A stretch of DNA of 64,000 bases from Dendronephthya gigantea (GCF_004324835.1 NW_021163061.1:682001-746000); one strand, 5' to 3'; positions 11,501 through 24,372 are shown, counted from the stretch's first letter. The notes: a model not told the origin generated them from the sequence alone. Numbers and translations: made by a program.

Positions 11501-14500
11501 TTCCTTGACCTCGCCTGTATCTCAAGCGTCGAGGAAATGCATATGGTAGGGACGAAAGAGAGGACATAAAATAATATTGATACTGGGTCAAAACTTTGAG
11601 CAGTACGAACTTACTTCCCTCGGATAAAAATTGGCATACACAAAAGTGTTTTTGTTGTATAACCAGTTTGAATGTCTATTTCCCTAAATAGAAAGCAGAC
11701 AATTGAGTAGTTGTGTTAAAAAGTTTTTAATTCAACAGAGTGGTTGAACGGTTGAAAGTTCGTTTGTACCGGTTAAAACGCTGATCGTTATACGCCTCTG
11801 TGATGTTGAGTGTTTCTCCTGAGGTAGCAACGTAACCAGCAACACCTTTTGACTTTGGAAATCTAAATTGAAAGACCTCGAAACTGAGATAGATGAAGCG
11901 CTAAAAAAGTGTCGCTAAATAACCGATTAATATCGATCAATTAACTAACTAATAATCAGCCCTTAGCCAGCCCCAGCATCTGACTGGCAAATTAAAGTTA
12001 ACTGACTTTCACCATTCAATGTGGTTAACTAAATAATCTGTCTATTCTTAGACGATTTACCTTATTTCCTTCTTCAAGTTTTGCGACATAGATTCCTCAG
12101 GGGACCCTCCCACATCAAATATTCGCGCATAAAGTTCCTCCGTCTTTGAGTCCACGAGAAATAGCGACGTGCGGTCAGCGTCCACCAGACTCTGCGCGTA
12201 ATTCTATATTATAAGTCGACATGGAAAACAGAAATTTCACATGATGGCAACGAGGATTCTGTCTGGACAAAACACCCGGTATTTCATTTTATGAGTACGT
12301 TTTTATATCACGAGTTCCCTGAATGAACTTCACGTGACAGACCAGGATACATCAGGGGGCAGTTGTATCAAGCCTGTTTAGCTTAAACGGTGGTTAAGTT
12401 CAAAATAGAAAGCAAGTCTATCGTTTTATTCAACAAGCGAACTAAATGTTTTTAACCTTAATACAAAGATACTGTTTACAACTACATATTCGGGGCATAA
12501 TATTCAAGTTGACTCATTCAAGAGAGTTGTAAGAGTGTTATTTAATTTTGACTTATCTACCGTTTAAGCTAAACGGGCTTGATGCAACCGGTCCCTGTAA
12601 AATATCTGTGGCTCACCATGATTTTCATTATCACTGTGTCCATGCTAACGATATCTTGAAATATTGACCTATATATGGTATTAGGACAATGAATTAGGTG
12701 AATTAGGTTTTGTACTTCTGTGTTTTGAGAATGTTTGCGAATTCAGAAACTTGCATTACAAAATTCTTACTTTGTTACATTGAGAAGAAACTCGCTCAAT
12801 CGTTTGTGTTTTCTCATAGAGTAAAACATCTAAAAGGTTAAAAATATTGTGATCTATAAAACTACACCTTTATATTATCACAGTGCCATTCAATCATACC
12901 GGCATTTACCCAAGGAGAATTCGTTGGCTATCAATTTTTGATATGCATTTCGATTGATAAACTTTACCTCGGCATAATACAGCGAAATGCCTCCCCAGAC
13001 AAGGTAACTGTTTACGATCTGTCAGAAATAATTTAAACGTGTATTTCATTGCGGTGGTAAAAATGAGAATCTGTTCTGAGTAGTCTTTCGTACGAGAAAG
13101 GAGAACTTCGCTTCTTACCTCGTCATCTTCTTCACAGAATGCGTCGTGTCCAACTCTTCTCGAAAGTTCAATCACCCCTAGAAAGGTTGAAGATATTACA
13201 TTTTGTCCCTTCTCATTCCATCTAATACCATCCTAGTCTATCAAATTCCATTCTATTGCATCCCCCATTTCATGAAATCCACCCATTCCATCCTATCACA
13301 CCCCATCATTCCAACCTTCCCACCCCATCATATCTCGTCTGATTCCATCTTGTTCCATCCTACTCTACTTCATTTTATCCCCTTCCGTTCAATTCCACCT
13401 CGTTTATCCCTTCCCTTCTCATTTTACCCCATTCCATTCCCTATCTTACCCAATTTCATCCGTTCTATACCATTTCATCATCACCTTACCTACAAGTTTC
13501 CCACCGCTATCAATAATTGGCTGACATATCACAGACTGAGCAGTACTTTCTAGAAAAGACACAAAACCCCCTAATTTAGCCAACTCACATATCACTACTA
13601 TTATGATGAATCTGGGGTAATCTAAAAATTGCAAATCAACAAATACCTTCCAAGCCTGTTCCTTTAGGAAACCGTGGATCCTAAACTCAATGAAGGTAAA
13701 AATCAATCACACCACAAAAGCAGGAATTCTCTTTGCATTGATTCTAACAACATCTCTTACAAATCTGAGGATTCGTGATTAAACTCAGTGGCGTAAAACG
13801 TATATCAGCTGTAGACAGTAATTCACGTACCCCGAGTATTTCATTCGTTCTAACTGATGTCAATGTCGAGGCAACGTATGCAGCAATGGTCGTCCCTTCC
13901 TCGATCAAAATTTTTTCAGAAGTTCGGCATCTTAACACGAAGCAAAAAGTTCAAGTTAGAAACCTATGTGAAGATTTGTCGCGAAATTGAATTTACGAGA
14001 TCTTGGTTTACGAGATTTTGAACCAGTGTAAAAGTTCTTTCCTATATCTTTCTCGTTCCTAATCAAGCACAAATCATTCTCATTTCTCAAAACAGCGTGG
14101 ACATTCTCTCGAAGATGGGCAAGGCCCCAAGGGCTCGTTGGCAATGGGGCTGAAGACACTCTCTCTTTTAAATATTGAGAAATCCATGACATACCCTGGT
14201 GCATTTGGACTGTATAAAAACATTTCCTGAAAACAAAAATATTTCGAAATTAGGTCATGACATATTTCAATTAGGGGTACCCCTTTCCACTTGAGGGTGA
14301 AATGTGGGAAACTGCGTCGGTGGGTGGTAATGTACACAATCTCGGTCGTTTCTTGAAGTATCTAAACAATTTCTCGGTAACAGAAATCGCATGTTCAGAA
14401 AAGACGTTTTCGCACGAATTTTGAATGTTGCAAATTTGCGACACGTGGATTTAAATGGCCGATCGCGTTCGCTTTGAGTATCGCTATTATTTGTCAGGAA

Positions 14501-17500
14501 AACTGCGTGTAAATGCTTCTAAAAACGCGAAAACTAAAGGGAAATGATTGGATTACCTTGTTGTTATCCTCTACCAGATAAAGGGAGTAGCAATCTGCGT
14601 GACAAGCTATGAAATAACAGAAAAATACGGTAAGTTTAACGAGTGTCTCAGAGCACGCGTATGTTTGGAAGCAAGTTGAATTTTTGTCGTGTATTTCGTC
14701 TGGAGTTGTGATCGGATTTAGGGAAAATAACGAGGGTTAAACATGTTGAAAAGCATTGATCTAATGGATATTTATCATAATTTGATTTTCATGTAATATT
14801 TGTACTATTTGAAACTTCACGATGATCTGAAATCCATAGAAAATAATTGTAATCTACGAGATAATTCAATAGTCCAAGTATATTTTCGAACAGATATGCG
14901 ATATGTTTGCTTTGCAAAATCCTAATAATCTGGCAATAAAATTGTCCTGGTCAATGCCACACCCAAGATTTTTGAGGTGGCAGACAAATATGTGACATAA
15001 ATCTGCCTCAAAAGTTTTCTATATCGTTCAGTTTCTCAATTTTGTTCTTATAACTACCCCAAGGGCATACCTGAGAACAATATTTCTCCATGCATGCACC
15101 TAGATTTTAAGTAAAATTCTATTTTCTGGACACCCAGACCTTACCATGCATAGGTAATTTTAAATTTTGCAAATATCATGCAATTTAGCCTTAGGGCTGC
15201 GAGGTAATCTTAATACACTATCTATCTATCTATAATGATTGCCAACTCTGCAGCCCTACTCGTATTGAGATGGTCACTAAAAGTAAAATCAACACCAATG
15301 ATTCTTCAATGGCCCTTGATACTGATCATTGTTGTGTATGGCTGACCAATAACCTCAGGACACGGTTGGGTATATACGCTTCATTTATTTGTCTACCTGA
15401 AGTGATGCATTGGGCCAATTCAGAAACAACTTTCTCCTTGTTAGGCGACTCATGTATATCTCTTGTCAATTCCTGAAGCGGCTTCTTTTTGTCACTGTGC
15501 ACACAGAACTAAAATGAATCGATTGTTAGTATAATTGAATTGAGCAGTTTTCAAACAATATTGACTTCTGAATGTCGACTCATTTTACTGTCACAAAGGC
15601 CAAGTTGTACCTTCCATTTTGAGAGAGATGCTGTACCCTGCCCTGAAAGTAAATAAAAAGTTGTTTTAATATCACTCTATTGTTTTTATTAAGAGGTGGT
15701 TTCCAGCATGCATGGTCACCTATTTTGTATCTAACTGCTGGTTTTTCAATAAGTGAATTGCTTTATCTTAATGAAACTAACATCAATCTGCATGAAGATA
15801 AGTTTAAGAAAGAAAAACTCTGTTTGGAAAAATTATTTGGGGTACAGACTTGTCAGTTTATCTTTTATTTCTTGGTAAATTGATTTTCTTTACATATTCT
15901 CATTATAACCTGTGTTTGTGCTGGTTTTAACTGGTTGAATAGCCTTGCGTTTTTCCTGGTTGGTCTTTCGCACGAGCCATCTTTCTAATCGTTGCTGATC
16001 CACGTTTTTCATGACGTAATTTTCTAGGAACATCGGATTGTAGTGCAGAAAAGTTCTGATGTCGTCTGCCTCGACTAGCGGGATAAGATTTCAAAATTAG
16101 CCTTAGGTTTTAAATGGCGATGACAGTTAAAAATTACTGTAGATAGACAGCGAGCATCACTGTTGAAATTTGGTTTTTAAACTAACTGAAGAGTTCAATT
16201 GTAAATTTTTTTAATAAATAGATAAATTCTGCAAGGAAATTTGAAAGGAAATTTTGCAATTTTGGCAAGGAAATGTTTTGGGAAAAAAGGAAATTCAGAG
16301 ATTGTTAAAGGATTTTTGACAAGGTGGCTGTGGAAGCACTGGTTAAAATATATCCTGAAGAAGAACAGTTTTCCTCCTGCAGTAACACTGGATCAATAAG
16401 AGATGATCCTTACTGGACCTCTAGGAAGAACAGGTTAGAACTGATAGAGCTATCCAGTATAAATAAAGTTAGTTTAGTTTAGGTTTCCTCCGGTAGTAAC
16501 ACTGGATCAATAAGAGATGATCCTTACTTGACCTCTAGGAAGAACAGGTTAGAACTGATAGAGCTATCCAGTATAAATAAAGTTAGTTTAGTTTAGGTTT
16601 CCTCCTGTTGTAGTACTGTAATGACCCAACAGGGCTATTTGCATGTCCTAGTCACGTTTAATCTAGTATGAAATATGTTAATGAAGCTTTGGATAGCTGA
16701 TCAATAGATACACTGTACGTTACATAATAGTTACGGTGTAATGCAAAACCTAACATAGACTAATTGCCATGGCGTGTTTATTAGAACATGAATTGTTTAG
16801 TTTTGTCAACGCAATAACGTCCCCATTTCAAGTGAAACTATAAAATACTCGGTTCCATATTCATAAAGCTTCAATTCTCCCAACTCAGAGTAAAAAAACC
16901 GCCTAGCAATTGATGAAATTGAAACATCTCCCCAATATTATAATCTCTGATCGTTTGTCGCACGAATTGACTAGATATTCGATTGGCCGCCCATACTTGC
17001 TTGGCAGCTGTGAAGTAGTTAATACAAAGGACCTCGTTTCCTATGACCGAAAATAAACTAGGCCCGGCGCTGTTGATGATCGCGAGGTGATCTGAATGTA
17101 TATATAAACCTTGTGTGAAACTGTCTGCGGTTAAGTCGTTTGTTTACATATCAGTCGTAACGTATTGTCGCGTACAGAGTCATCGTCTTGTCTCTTTGAA
17201 CAAACTAACATCGGGTAATTCGGGTTCCGCTTGAATCATTTGCTGACGGTTGCAAGTCACTGATGCGTGGCCAACTTTGCAAGGACGAATTCATCACTGC
17301 CGTATGAAGTTCGTGCTACAAATTCTCGCATACATTTTACTTGAATTGTGTTTTAAAAAGTCGTAAAAGTCTATTCTCCCTCCACTGATAATCCGTTAAG
17401 CCATGTAATGGCTATATTTGAATCTACAACCGCACCACAACACAGCCACATCGTGACCGTTACTCCTTAGCAAAGTAAACTTATCGTCTTCATTTGCCGT

Positions 17501-17815
17501 CAGAGGACCGGTGGGATGTCATAAATATCAAGTATTTTATGTGTAGATACACTTACATTGTTTTGTAGTCTCCTTTGTGTTCGGTTGGTCAGGCAACGTT
17601 GCATTAACAAGAGCGGGTCGAAAAGGTCCATCGTTAAGACTTTTCGACAGATCCTTATTTATTTTCTCACCGACCCGTTTCTCGTTCGAATATATTGAGG
17701 TGCTTGATGCGTTAGGACTTGAATGAGCCGAGTTTGATTTGGCCCCGAAGGGCGAACGGCTCCCAGGTAACGGAGGAAGTTTTCGAGTTGACATTTGTCG
17801 CGTTGGACTAGACAT
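8563..17815 (-). CDS. PDE10A-like: PDE10-type dual GAF cyclic nucleotide phosphodiesterase, 27 coding exons
   Basis: Coding exons in transcript order: 17557-17815, 15910-16074, 15611-15642, 15397-15508, 14557-14606, 14195-14226, 13831-13930, 13647-13680, 13490-13549, 13119-13177, 12968-13018, 12771-12829, 12617-12668, 12061-12203, 11770-11862, 11615-11683, 11404-11459, 11168-11226, 11033-11071, 10836-10933, 10301-10625, 10029-10184, 9657-9829, 9407-9518, 9203-9283, 9043-9131, 8563-8845. They total 2841 nt, an intact frame of 946 aa. Domains: a Ser/Pro-rich start (1-86), a PDE10-like N-terminal helix region (FLHYNPMFLENYV), GAF-A about 170-318, GAF-B about 339-495 with NKK at 466 and F472...DE477, and the catalytic domain about 530-850. 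Catalytic features are YRRVPYHNW (general acid His622), metal ligands in HDLDH (660-664), Asp771 in TGCD, and the purine-clamp Gln823. GDEVKRQGSQPIPMMDRD matches the PDE10 signature. The family hydrolyses cAMP and cGMP. An acidic C-terminal tail of about 80 residues is longer than in human PDE10A. Confidence 0.95.
12355..12596. mobile_element. MITE-like inverted-repeat element
   Basis: Ends share CAAGCC(T/C)GTTTAGCTTAAACGGT in inverted orientation, starting GGGGGCAGTTGTATCAAG on the left and reading GGGACCGGTTGCATCAAG inward from the right. The tips resemble those of the GGGCCGGTTGTATAAAA element near 47 kb. It lies in a PDE10 intron. The target duplication is unclear. Confidence 0.6.
13200..13485. 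repeat. degenerate CCATTCCATC-type pyrimidine-rich repeat
   Basis: A low-complexity run of TTCCAT/CCCATC-like units fills the PDE10 intron between exons 13490-13549 and 13119-13177. The plus-strand open frame across it is a composition artefact. Confidence 0.8.
16370..16615 (+). repeat. 114-bp tandem repeat, about 2.2 copies
   Basis: Two nearly identical full units of the CTGGATCAATAAGAGATGAT family plus a partial one, in the long first intron of the PDE10 gene. Confidence 0.92.
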
Positions 17816-18811
17816 TTCCGCCAGAAAGAATCCACTGACAGTTGATTCAACGCAAGCCAGTAGTTATCAAACAGACGTGTGTACATACAAGTTATATTGG
17901 AATAAAGTCTGTCCTTCAAAATCTCCCATAGTAACTGGGAAAAAGCAATATAGTTGCATATTACTTATTCAATCGAAGTTAAAAATCTAATTTCTAAGAT
18001 GCTAATCCGTCTGTTCAGATCGTCAGAATAATCAAAGTGATTAATGAAATGGCCAATGGCAGGCCATCTGCTGTCGAAGATATTGACACAAGCTAAGCGA
18101 ATTGTAATTAATGCACTTATTGCCTTACAGAACTCGCTATTTTGAATAACAAATTTGTGTAGGGACAATAATTGGGTCGGATGTCATATCCAGATAACTT
18201 TAGCACAAAAAACCTTTAGGGAATGTATAGATATATATGGTTATGACGATGTATCATTTTGCATACTGCCAGCCTTTCGGCATTTGAATGATTTATACCA
18301 CCTGCAACGAGCAAAGCTAATGTGTCCACATTCCCCATAGTCCACGGTCATAAATATGCCTGATTTGCCGTTCCCTTTTTTGTTTTGTTGAATACAATCG
18401 ATAAATGAAGTCGGTAAACATTATTAGGGCAAATTCGGTGGATTTTTCCATTTCTCTCTGGCTGTGAATTTGCTCAGCTTCCATTTATCAAAAGATGAAC
18501 CTGTAATCCCAAATTTAATCCTAAATATTTCTAATCCCAAACTTCTCCCGGCTGAGCCTAATTAGATACTACACCTAAGTTGATTTTATTCTTAACTTGT
18601 TCTCCTAATGAAACCCTTTTTGATCGAAACGTAGGCAAGTTTTGGGTTGTACTTCGTGAAATAGCAATGTTCAAAGTATGATTTTTATGCGGATTTTCCC
18701 GTTTAGGAAACTCTTGTTTATCGTTTATTACCGCACGGATACTGAAAACTACGAAACAATGCTGCATGGTCCTGATAAGGTATGTTTAGAATGACTTATA
18801 TCTCTACCTTA

Positions 18812-19027
18812 AGGCCCTGTTACATGGTGCAATTTTTCCTGCAACTTGCAATGCAATTCTTCTTTTGAGAGATGTAAATTTGGCAACTACCAAACTTTTG
18901 TCTTTATTACACTCCATGCATGGAGTTTCTTTCACTGACATTTTGAAGACTCTTCACTAATATCCATTTCTCAAAAGTAGAATTGCATTGCAAGTTGCAA
19001 GAAAATTGCACCGTGTAACAGGGCCTT
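18812..19027. mobile_element. foldback MITE with GGCCCTGTTACA ends
   Basis: Arms of about 50 bp are inverted copies: AAGGCCCTGTTACATGGTGC inward from the left and GAAGGCCCTGTTACACGGTG inward from the right, both continuing to TTGCAACTTGCAATGCAATT. A one-armed relative lies at about 44991-45057 in an NAE1 intron. Confidence 0.85.
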
Positions 19028-19062
19028 CATCACGCTATAAGTTAGTGTACGGTTCCTTTTTC

Positions 19063-19232
19063 AGTAATATTGTACTGGATTAGTAAAAGATGGTCCTTAA
19101 TGGACCGCTGAAAAGAATAGTTTAGAACTGATAGAGCCTGTAGTAACACTGGATCAATAAGAGATGATCCTCTAGGAAGAACGGTTTAGAACTGATAGAG
19201 CTATCCAGTATAAATAAAGTTAGTTTAGGTTA
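19063..19232 (+). repeat. 114-bp repeat, one shortened and one decayed copy
   Basis: A diverged copy (TAATATTGTACTGGATTAG onward) is followed by a copy lacking the middle CTTACTGGACC segment. Same orientation as the 16.4 and 26 kb arrays. Confidence 0.8.
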
Positions 19233-20031
19233 GGTATATTTTTTTTCTGTTCGTCTTCTGCGATGTTGATCAAGAGTGAAAAATTAACCAATTCGCCTGT
19301 TTTGCGCGAGACACAGGCACGCTTGCAAGCTATTTTAAAATTCCAATACGATGCGGCCATGACGATGTCACAAAGGAAATGATGCAAATTAAACCTGTGC
19401 AACTTAAGATCGAGGAAGTAAGATAGACAATGTCAGTGTGTTTGTCAATAAATCTCCACCAGTAATTGTCCACGCCGTTCTTGTGGCACGTTGCTGAGCT
19501 GTTGCCTTTGTTTACTAAAATGTTTACAAATAGAAAGTAAACAATAGATAACCGGGTATATATCCTATTTGCCATATATACGAAGCAAGCTATAGTTTGC
19601 TTCATCGAATTAAAAAATGTCACGAAAGTGTTCTATTGTATGTGCAGTTCAATTGCAGCGTATATATTTTTAGATTTTACTATTCATCTAAGAAATTTTA
19701 CCGGCCTATATCCTAGCTTTGACGCCGGACAAGGCTCCAGGGGTCTTGCTGGGTATAGAGAGGTTGATTATTATAGTTAAGAAAACTAGTACTTAGCCCA
19801 CTCGCTCAAGTAGCCTCGCATATTTTTTTTATATATTCTCTGTGGAAATGTACCTCTGATAAGGTACTCCAACATCTATTTGAAACTCGGCCAATCAAAT
19901 TACCTATCAACATGAAGTATATCGGAGACCGGGGGGGGAATACAAGTTCCCACGAGACAATAGGAGTTTATTGAAGATACTGTAGGCAGTTGATAAGTAA
20001 ACGTTTTGTTGCAGATTTTTGTCATCCAAAG

Positions 20032-20268
20032 CACAGAATACCTACCAGAAGTGGAACTCTATACTATTTTTTCGTAAGTGTGATTCGTCACTTAGCAAGT
20101 GCATTTTTTTGAGGTAGTCACCCCCCTGCCAATACTAAAAATGGCTTGATTTTAGACATTGGCAGGGGGGTGACTACCTCAAAAAAATGCACTTGCTAAG
20201 TGACGAATCATGACGAATCACACTTACGAAAAAAGTACAGGAGTTCCACTTCTGTAAGGTATTCTGTG
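20032..20268. mobile_element. near-perfect foldback element with 7-bp target duplication
   Basis: A 237-bp element with arms of about 105 bp that are almost identical inverted copies. Each arm starts CACAGAATACC and ends at CACCCCCCTGCCAAT, around a loop of roughly 24 bases. It is flanked by TCCAAAG at 20025-20031 and 20269-20275. The right arm carries one 12-base duplication of its ATTCGTCATG segment. It is non-coding and looks young because the arms barely differ. Confidence 0.88.
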
Positions 20269-20810
20269 TCCAAAGTATCCATCCTCTGACTTCAGAATCT
20301 TCTATAATAGGAAATTGATCAGTACATTTTTGAATGACGTCGAAAGTCTCAGGAAAGGACCGGCATTCTCTGTGAGGTTTGTGTTGCTAATTCTCGCAGG
20401 GAATTCTGGTTACTTTGGTCGCGCTGAAGCGTATGACGTCATAATGCATTAGCTCTGTTTCTGAGCTTTGCGATATATGTGCATTTTGAGCTTTGAAAAA
20501 TTCAATATTCCTGTCTCCGTATGCTTTGAAAACCACGAGTTTTACTACACAATATAGTAAAGCATGTCAATAACCAATTTGAAAACTTTGTTTGCATAGC
20601 GTAGGTTGTTTCTGCATGGCCTTTATTTACAGAGGAACTGAGCAAACAGGCTGGAAAACACTCTGAAAATTTAAAAAGGTTCTCGGGACTGACACGTGGT
20701 TCAACTATTCAAATATATACTCAATACAACTTCGTTACTTCAAAATTTCTCTATACGGCTTCCAATGCAAGAGTTGCTACGCTAATTCGAAGCTGTGTTT
20801 GGTCAGGCAT

Positions 20811-21021
20811 TGAGCTGTTTTCATGAACCCGGCCACCTGAGTTTCAACGATACGTGAGACGGCTTTTGAGCCTTCTTGAAACAAAACAAACACTAACACA
20901 CACTGCCATTGTCGCGATAACTGCATCACTGCTTAGCTTATATTTCATTTCACTAGCCCGAAGTCGTCTCACGCTTCGTGTAACCTCAGGCGTAAGCAGG
21001 ATTGTGTAAACAAGCCCGATA
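20811..21021. mobile_element. decayed foldback element, probably related to the one at 4376
   Basis: The left arm carries GAGCTGTTTTCATGAACCCG and TTTCAACGATACGTGAGACG. The right arm, inverted, reads GGGCTTGTTTACACAATCC and CACGAAGCGTGAGACGAC. Order and motifs parallel the 4376-4600 element, but the arms are strongly diverged. Confidence 0.45.
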
Positions 21022-23099
21022 AAACTCTTCTATCGAAGTCCATGCATCCTCTCTGCTGCATCTCTCGTGTTGGTGAAAGATTCGGACGGCATCACTACAT
21101 GTAATTTATAATTTGACGGGTAAAAATCGTCTGATTTTTTGGACGACAAAGAAAATTAACGAGACGGGCATAAGAGGTTGACAAAAGACTCTTGCGGATA
21201 ATTGTGGCAACCCTATCAACTGGTAGTACTCTTCCAACAGCATGTAAAATCGTGAATCGTCTGGCGTTAAGGAGAACGAGATTGCACTCGGGATGCTGTT
21301 TATCCCACAAGTGGACTTCAATGCGATGAAAAAGCCCTGAAAATTTGCGGTTAGAGCAATCGATGAATCGTGCAATTAAGGATCGTTATTCACGAATATA
21401 ATCGAAACCTATAGACGATCAATTAACGCGTTCTGTCATTCATTTCAACCAATCAGCGACCGTCACTGAGGCGATCCGGACTCTTTTGGTTCACGTGACT
21501 GACCCTGACCTCTTTAGTCCCTTTGTTCCAAAGACAATCCTTTCCAATCCCGGTGTTACCAGCTGCTGCAAACTCAATATTACTCTCTTAGCTTGCCAAA
21601 ACGCAGCTCTGCGGCTTCGTAATGCAATAGACGTTTTGTCCCGAAGCCAAGAAATAGATTTGTGCCAATTTTAGCACGAAATGTCCAAATATAGCGACAT
21701 TTGTAACAAGCTTTAGTCCACCAAATCTGATAATCCTACCCGTAACACAATTAACTATGTATGGGGAAAATGAAATTGACTTGTGTTGCTAACGAATATA
21801 GGACCTACTATTTTGCAACTATTTTTCAAGTTTAATTCTTTTAAAGCAGAGATGAACTCGTATGCGAGGACATGCGTGCTCTTCCTTTTACACAGAGAAG
21901 CGTATTCAGTTTTAATTACGCTCAACGTTCTCACGAAAATCTTAAAATGGTCGAAAATGCTTCTTCGTATTTTTAAACATGATTATCACAAAGGTCGCGT
22001 TCCTTTATCAGCAGTTTCAATCGAAAAAATAGCGCGTTTTAGTGTTTAGAGATTTTATCAGTGTTAAATACTTCGTTTTTTAATGCTCCGGTGAGTTCTC
22101 CGGCACGAAAACCACTTTTGATCATGCAACAAGTGGCTTGGCATGCAACAAGTTGTTTTTAGGTGTGAAAATTTAGGGCAATGCACGGAGCAGTTTGCAA
22201 ACTAAGCTCTCTTCTAAACAAGCCTAGAAACGAGTACTTGAGTAACAGGTTACAGGATGCTTTCGGCGAGAAATCACTTGAATGTAAGCTCAACTTTTGC
22301 TTCGCCATTGTTGACTTAATATGCAAACTGCTATTTATTCTATTCTGACGCACGAATGCAAACTCACTGACAGACATCTTGCAAGCATAATCTTTCTTCT
22401 CAATGGGATTTTTTATCTTTTGAGATCAGGATCATTCTCGATTTGGAAGTGACATGAAAATTTCCATGATAAAGGTGACTGTGGAATATTCAAATGCGCA
22501 CAAAAATTTTGGGCTGACGCGTTCATTGTTGACGGAAATAATGAAGTATTATTTTTAATTTTACCTCGAAAGGAGTTTTGAAGTAGTTTAGTTCGGATGA
22601 GTTTAACTCGACTGCCAAAAATAGTCATATGTGCAGTTCTGCTTAATTTAAATTTAAATTTTGTATTTTCATTTTCTTTTTGACAATAAGAGAAAGCTGT
22701 AACTTCTAGTAAGCTTAAGGAGGCAGGTTTGCAAGACTCTTTGTGTAGCTCATTGGATGAGCATTGTCCAAGTTATATAAATATACAATTGACAGGCTTT
22801 GGAAATGCGGACCTTTAAATGTTCCGGCCAGACAGACAAATTTGCTTAGCTAATAATCTTTATTACTTCGCTCTTTCTCACTTCGTTTCGTAGCTACGGC
22901 CAGTGTTCCTAAGCATTTTTCATTGTATATATGGGTGCACACTCGGATCATTCTTCTCCCCTCATTTTGGCAGCAACGCAGAGTTGACCTCGTAGCCTCA
23001 GCGACCACACTATGAAAGCGTTGAAGCGTGACTTCAAAGCGTGCCTGAAATGGTCTTCCCGTGCATAATTTATCGTGCTATTGTGCGGCTCGCTCGCTG

Positions 23100-23109
23100 A
23101 TTGGCCAAT
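23100..23109. promoter_or_regulatory. palindromic double CCAAT box upstream of Mos
   Basis: ATTGGCCAAT, a perfect palindrome holding a CCAAT box on each strand, lies 280 bases before the Mos ATG. Its function as a promoter element is inferred from position only. Confidence 0.4.
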
Positions 23110-23388
23110 GTCCATGCGGAGATAATCTCCAGCGTGTGTCATGGATTGGGGTAGCCGAGTGAAACATTTGTAGCTTACAATTGTTCGCGAATGAATGAGA
23201 GCTTACATCAGGAGAAAGTGTGAATCTCGGTCAGCTGTGTTTGGCGAGAGCTTGGAGCTGTGAACTACACGACCGTTGCAAGCAACGTTTTCGACAATCT
23301 TACTAAACGTTGACAACCCGTAAAATTGCCGGTTTGCGATTGCAAGTACAGGCTCGAAGGAAACTTGCAACGCAGAACTCTTGCCGAT

Positions 23389-24372
23389 ATGGGTATTAAG
23401 GAAAGTTTACGCGTTGAAAACAGGTTCGAAGGCTGCTTGCAACCATGTACTCCGATCAATACGAACTTTCGTCCGCTTCGAAATTTTCAAAGTTCACATC
23501 TGCAGGTTGGCAGATTATTGGGGTCTGGTGGCTTTGGTATGGTCTACGAGGCGAGATATCGCGGCAAGCGCTACGCCTTGAAACAGTGGCATAAATCTAC
23601 GAAGAATCTTCGAGCGACCGAGGAGAGTTTCGATGCCGAAGCTTCGACGTTGCATTTTCGCCATCCGAACATTGTGCGCGCATTGTGCGTGCTCGAACTC
23701 GGCGGATTTCACAGTTTGATCTTGGAATACGGGGGCGATAAAAACTTGCAGGAAGTTATAAATTGTCCAGAGGAAAGCATAAACAACTCGCGTCAGGTGA
23801 AATTTGCGTTGGATATCTCGCGCGGACTCGCGTTCGCTCACCGTCAAGGCATAGCGCACTTGGATTTGAAGCCCAGCAACGTTATCGTGTCAAAATACGA
23901 CAATTGCAAACTCGCCGATTTCGGCTGCTGCCAGAACGTCGGCGATGAGAACGAACGACCTGCAAGTCCAACCAAGTCCAGTCTTACAGGTACATTTGCA
24001 TACCTTGCTCCAGAACTGTTGAAAGGGGACTGCCCTACCACAAAGGCAGATATATACTCTCTCGGGATCTGCTTGTGGCAAATGCTTACGAGAGAGCGAC
24101 CGTATGGTCACGACAATCAACATGTCGTTATATTTGCTGTGGTCGCCTATCAGCTAAGGCCAAAGATACCAAGCGAGAAACAGTTGGAAGGCAGGGAAAA
24201 GTGTTACGCGGACATCATGAGGAAATGCTGGCAGGCCGACCCTGTGCAGCGGCCATCTGCAAGAGAATTAGTGAAAATACTCAAGAAATGGGAGCAATAT
24301 TGCGAACCTGTATTGGACCTCGATGATTTTTGCATTCGATCAACATTTTATGCAAATCAACCGTGTAAATGA
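23389..24372 (+). CDS. mos-like: Mos-type serine/threonine kinase, single exon
   Basis: An uninterrupted 327-codon frame. The first ATG after an in-frame TGA at 23311 is at 23389; the longer open frame back to 23326 begins at a TTG. Kinase landmarks: glycine loop GSGGFG 45-50, catalytic Lys65 (YALKQW), HLDLKPSN 157-164 with Asp159, DFG 177-179 followed by CCQ, the activation-segment end GTFAYLAPE 201-209 before LLKG, and VVAYQLRPKI. HLDLKPSN, DFGC and the APELLKG/VVAYQLRP pair are typical of Mos, the MAPK-kinase-kinase that drives oocyte maturation and arrest through MEK/ERK. The absence of introns is also usual for Mos. Cnidarians are known to carry more than one Mos gene, so which paralogue this is cannot be told. 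Two U-rich CPE-like motifs follow in the 3' flank. Confidence 0.93.
   Translation: MGIKESLRVENRFEGCLQPCTPINTNFRPLRNFQSSHLQVGRLLGSGGFGMVYEARYRGKRYALKQWHKSTKNLRATEESFDAEASTLHFRHPNIVRALCVLELGGFHSLILEYGGDKNLQEVINCPEESINNSRQVKFALDISRGLAFAHRQGIAHLDLKPSNVIVSKYDNCKLADFGCCQNVGDENERPASPTKSSLTGTFAYLAPELLKGDCPTTKADIYSLGICLWQMLTRERPYGHDNQHVVIFAVVAYQLRPKIPSEKQLEGREKCYADIMRKCWQADPVQRPSARELVKILKKWEQYCEPVLDLDDFCIRSTFYANQPCK

Larger units (their letters stand above)
17816..23388. other. gene-poor stretch between PDE10 and Mos
   Basis: No coding exon could be supported over 5.5 kb. It contains foldback elements (18812-19027, 20032-20268, probably 20811-21021) and a 114-bp repeat remnant (19063-19232), listed separately. 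The PDE10 promoter (upstream of 17815, reading leftward) and the Mos promoter (upstream of 23389) should lie at its two ends. Confidence 0.5.

Noticed and set aside
12061-12203. Assignment of the GAF-PDE gene to PDE5, PDE6 or PDE11
   Set aside because: Some segments (VALEVLSYH, the HHFN motif) resemble PDE11. GDE..QPIPMMDRD, EGHNIFS..SSSEY, YRRVPYHNW and the N-terminal helix region fit PDE10 best.
23326-23388. Longer Mos start at 23326
   Set aside because: The codon there is TTG, not ATG. The first ATG in frame after the upstream stop is 23389.
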